A stretch of 64,000 nucleotides of DNA from an uncultured Robinsoniella sp. Lineage in GTDB: Bacteria; Bacillota; Clostridia; Lachnospirales; Lachnospiraceae. A model generated the notes under the pieces. It made no database searches and was not told where the DNA came from. It saw only the letters and a program-made list of their open reading frames with translations. The stretch spans positions 1 through 64,000 of the forward strand of contig UQGG01000015.1 in NCBI GenBank assembly GCA_900540475.1. Reading direction: 5' to 3'. Of the stretch, positions 61,776 through 64,000 are shown one piece after another (the first letter of the stretch is position 1; each line of letters begins with the position of its first letter). The position numbers and the translations under genes are program-made.

Positions 61776-62669
61776 TTAAACATTCGCATACTTATTCATG
61801 AACTTTTCTTTCTCTTCCGGACTAAGAGATAATTGATTCATCAATTTATTTAGTACTTGCTCGTCTACTTTTTGATCTTCTAGATTATCCAGTATTAGTT
61901 TAATCCCCTCTTGCACACCTTCTTTTTTCGCCATGTGCATCAAGTGATTATGATCTCTAATTGCCTTTTCCCTTGCCTCATATTCTAATTTTTTCTCTTT
62001 GTCCGCACTCATCCGCTTTAATACTTCGTAAGCTTCGTTGATATATTCATTCATTTCCGCCATTGCTATAAAATCCTCCTCTTTCTTTCCATTCAGGAAT
62101 TTTCCCCACTGTAATAATTCACTTTCCGGTTCCTGGTTATTCTTTATTTTAGGAAGTTCCAGCACATGAAACTCCAGTTTATCCGAGTATATGTTTCCAT
62201 TTTTGTCATCACGCAAATGAAAACAGGAGTAGTATTCCTGTGTTTCCTGCAAAAATGGAAAGTTTAATATAGAGATATGAATGCATTTCGCCAAGACATC
62301 ATAATCATCCCCACGTTCAATCTGTTCTGCGTACATCTTGCATATGTAAAACAACGTGCGCTCTTCCCAGAACGGAAAAGAAAGCACCTGCATTTCCAGA
62401 TCTATCTGACTTTTATCGTGCATCAAAACGCGTACATCCAGAATTCCCAGCTTTTCTTCCTGAAATTCTTTGTGTAAGTTAGTATTCAGCAATACTGTTT
62501 CCAGAATGTCTTCCGGCTTTCTATTTATGAATGCAGCAATCAAACCTTTTCTTATTTTTTCATTACGCATTAGTTCCTTGAAACAAAAATCAACGGTGGG
62601 ACACATCAGGAACGTTTCTGTCTCCTTATCTGCAGTATGATTATCATTTTTGATGGGTATATTGATCAT
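61776..62669 (-). CDS. Rpn-family PD-(D/E)XK nuclease (transposase-like)
   Basis: 297 residues. The nuclease core lies at about 20-130: TVDFCFKELM, then LGILDVRVLMHDKSQIDLEMQV with the catalytic Asp and the ExQ motif, then RTLFYICKMYAEQI. The C-terminal third is charged and coiled (EKKLEYEAREKAIRDH), ending in LSPEEKEKFMNKY. Rpn proteins promote recombination in Escherichia coli and are found as multiple copies in Clostridia. GGAGGATTTTA precedes the ATG. No inverted ends, so it does not appear as part of an insertion sequence here. Confidence 0.9.
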   Translation of the reverse strand: MINIPIKNDNHTADKETETFLMCPTVDFCFKELMRNEKIRKGLIAAFINRKPEDILETVLLNTNLHKEFQEEKLGILDVRVLMHDKSQIDLEMQVLSFPFWEERTLFYICKMYAEQIERGDDYDVLAKCIHISILNFPFLQETQEYYSCFHLRDDKNGNIYSDKLEFHVLELPKIKNNQEPESELLQWGKFLNGKKEEDFIAMAEMNEYINEAYEVLKRMSADKEKKLEYEAREKAIRDHNHLMHMAKKEGVQEGIKLILDNLEDQKVDEQVLNKLMNQLSLSPEEKEKFMNKYANV

Positions 62670-63219
62670 TAAAATCCTCCTCTTACTTTAAGGCAATATC
62701 CTTTGCCGTGTATGGAAGTTCAAAAATCAACAACTTACAGACGGCATAAAAGCACCTTAAATTCATATACATGTTTTCTGGAATTACTGGCAGATTAGCC
62801 AAGTTTAAGAATATTTATAACGTTATATTATCACAGGATCAAATATATTGCAACATATTTATTCATAAAGTTACTCATTAAATTTTTATGCATTAAATCA
62901 TCTTAACACATGATAGAATTGATATTACATATTTCGTTTATGAATCTTTAGACGGATCTTAATTTTAACACGCAAAATACATAAAAGAGCAAAGAGCAAA
63001 TGAAAGATCGTGGAACCTCAGGTTATTAGATTATTAAATCTAATTTACAGGGTAAGTTCAGTTTTCTCATTTGCTCAGTTCTTTTATATGCTTTGTTCTA
63101 TTATTTGCTCCGTTCTATTGTTTGCTCTATTCCATTGTTTGCTCAGTTCCATCTCAGCTCCATTATTTTCCCTGTTCCAAAATTTCCCCATATCTCCATT
63201 TAAAATTGATCCACTATCA
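62670..63219. other. 550-base AT-rich intergenic region with small hairpin and tandem repeat
   Basis: Contains the promoter of the Rpn gene, a palindrome ATTAGATT-ATTA-AATCTAAT at 63025-63044, and the 17-bp repeats listed separately. Plus-strand open frames at 63010-63249 and 63071-63562 arise from the repeats or the antisense of kup and lack ribosome sites. Confidence 0.6.
63070..63182. repeat. Degenerate 17-bp tandem repeat
   Basis: The word TTTGCTC recurs at 63070, 63104, 63121 and 63138, with decayed copies at 63087 and near 63154 and 63171: a period of 17. The unit is TTTGCTCNGTTCTATTG-like. Located just downstream of the kup stop. The period is not a multiple of three, so it is non-coding. 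Confidence 0.8.
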
Positions 63220-64000
63220 TTATTTCATTTTCCCGTTATCCTCTGTTAACCGCTTCAACGGCCGCAATGTTTTCATTTTAATGAATAACGGTACATATTC
63301 AATAATCAGAGAAGAATTTTCCAGTCCGTACCATCTTGCCGGTGAACCTGCGATATGCCGGATAGCGTATTTTAAGGATACTGCTGCTCTGCCTGAAGCC
63401 GTGATATCACTCTCTGGTACCAATACTTTCCGAATCAGGCAAAACTCGAAATCGCCCACCTCGCCCGGCTCATATACCGAATATTCCCTTTGCTGGGAAG
63501 GCAGCTCGCCGCTTGCTATTAATTCTTCTACAATCTGCCTCAGGTATACATTAACCCTCTGATCAACCTTAAATCCAAGCCTTAACTGAACCCGGTAGAT
63601 ATAATCCGTTCCAAAATTTTCTACTTTGTATTCACGGGTATAAGGTTCATCTGTTACCTTTATCGTCACGAACCAGTATGCCTGTGCCCGCTTAGGCTTT
63701 TTGTCCAGAATAGAGTATAAAATGTCCCGGTCCAGATCCTCCATTTCCGGTTCCTTTGTGATATAGACCAGATTATCTGTCTGAATTGGATATTCCATAT
63801 CATGACGCAGCTTCCCCAACAGCTTCCGGTAGTCACGGATTTTAAAGCATACTGCCTGAGACGCCTCTATCGCCGTACCGCGATGCCACACCAGCATGAC
63901 TCCAAACAGGAGCAGGGCAATTAACAGCGCCACATATCCTCCTCTGGAAAATTTACTGAGACTGGATATAAAAAATGTCCCTTCCAGGCCGCCAAAGAAC
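63220..64000 (-). CDS. kup: Kup-family potassium transporter, C-terminal part (cut by window edge)
   Basis: The frame continues past 64000. At the edge it reads FFGGLEGTFFISSLSKFSRGG, the last membrane region of Kup/HAK/KUP potassium symporters, followed by LFGVMLVWHRGT and a cytoplasmic C-terminal domain with YIYRVQLRLGFK, the family's 'fYRv.lryGF' segment. The visible part is about 260 residues; full proteins have 600-700. Function: proton-coupled potassium uptake. Confidence 0.85.
   Translation of the reverse strand, partial: FFGGLEGTFFISSLSKFSRGGYVALLIALLLFGVMLVWHRGTAIEASQAVCFKIRDYRKLLGKLRHDMEYPIQTDNLVYITKEPEMEDLDRDILYSILDKKPKRAQAYWFVTIKVTDEPYTREYKVENFGTDYIYRVQLRLGFKVDQRVNVYLRQIVEELIASGELPSQQREYSVYEPGEVGDFEFCLIRKVLVPESDITASGRAAVSLKYAIRHIAGSPARWYGLENSSLIIEYVPLFIKMKTLRPLKRLTEDNGKMK

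Noticed and set aside
61776..62669. Insertion sequence around the Rpn gene
   Set aside because: No terminal inverted repeats or target duplications were seen; Rpn proteins are not classic IS transposases.
63070..63182. CRISPR array
   Set aside because: Unit length of 17 with no unique spacers and no cas genes; it is a simple tandem repeat.
63010..63562. Plus-strand open frames over the 17-bp repeats and kup
   Set aside because: They have no ribosome site, contain repeat-derived hydrophobic sequence and lie antisense to a recognisable Kup gene.

Overview
The window looks like a chromosomal segment of a gut-type anaerobic Firmicute, most likely a Lachnospiraceae member. The reasons are low-to-moderate GC, strong AGGAGG ribosome-binding sites, many carbohydrate ABC systems with Clostridia-style lipoprotein binding proteins, glycyl-radical enzymology, YesMN-type two-component systems, a BlaI/BlaR1-like pair, corrinoid/URO-D methyltransferases and an Rpn-family nuclease. 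No tRNA, rRNA, CRISPR array, phage module or IS element was recognised. Genus cannot be decided from the sequence alone.

Layout. (1) 1-5.3 kb: a CUT2 (ribose-type) sugar ABC permease/ATPase pair, a GntR/UTRA regulator, and a divergent unit with a frameshifted zinc-type dehydrogenase and a DeoC-type aldolase. (2) 5.4-19 kb: one long leftward gene set: GH78 rhamnosidase-like enzyme, CUT2 binding protein/ATPase/permease, GH88/GH105-like hydrolase, LacI regulator, YghZ-like aldo/keto reductase, glycyl-radical-enzyme activase, an atypical short glycyl radical enzyme, and an SMP-30-like lactonase. (3) 19.4-21 kb: an FGGY (xylulokinase-type) kinase. An 8-mer, CCTACATA, occurs in the promoters of the GntR gene, the dehydrogenase/deoC unit, the first CUT2 transporter and the kinase, suggesting one GntR regulon. 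(4) 21.1-29.3 kb: a sucrose/fructan-type locus with GH13 alpha-glucosidase, CUT1 ABC transporter, GH32 fructosidase and LacI regulator, with near-identical palindromic operators. (5) 29.5-34.6 kb: a BceAB-type peptide ABC transporter followed by a NarL-type (not BceRS-type) two-component system. (6) 34.7-36.7 kb: an AraC regulator divergent from a URO-D-family methyltransferase-like protein. (7) 36.8-42.3 kb: small regulators and membrane proteins, including a TraX-BlaI-BlaR1-like operon, TetR with two tiny membrane proteins, a PNPOx-like flavoprotein and HxlR. (8) 42.5-54.4 kb: a YesMN system preceded by its own binding-protein-like lipoprotein, then a 1454-residue secreted GH3 enzyme and a CUT1 ABC transporter. 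(9) 54.5-61.7 kb: a small conserved protein, a GH29 fucosidase, two AraC regulators and a 931-residue fusion of a pterin methyltransferase, a corrinoid domain and a URO-D-like domain. (10) 61.7-64 kb: Rpn nuclease, a 17-bp tandem repeat and the C-terminal part of a Kup potassium transporter.

How it works together (inference): the window is a set of separately regulated glycan-foraging loci. The most unusual chemistry is the glycyl radical enzyme embedded in a plant-glycoside operon, next to a kinase and DeoC aldolase that could process a deoxygenated sugar, and the single-chain corrinoid methyltransferase.
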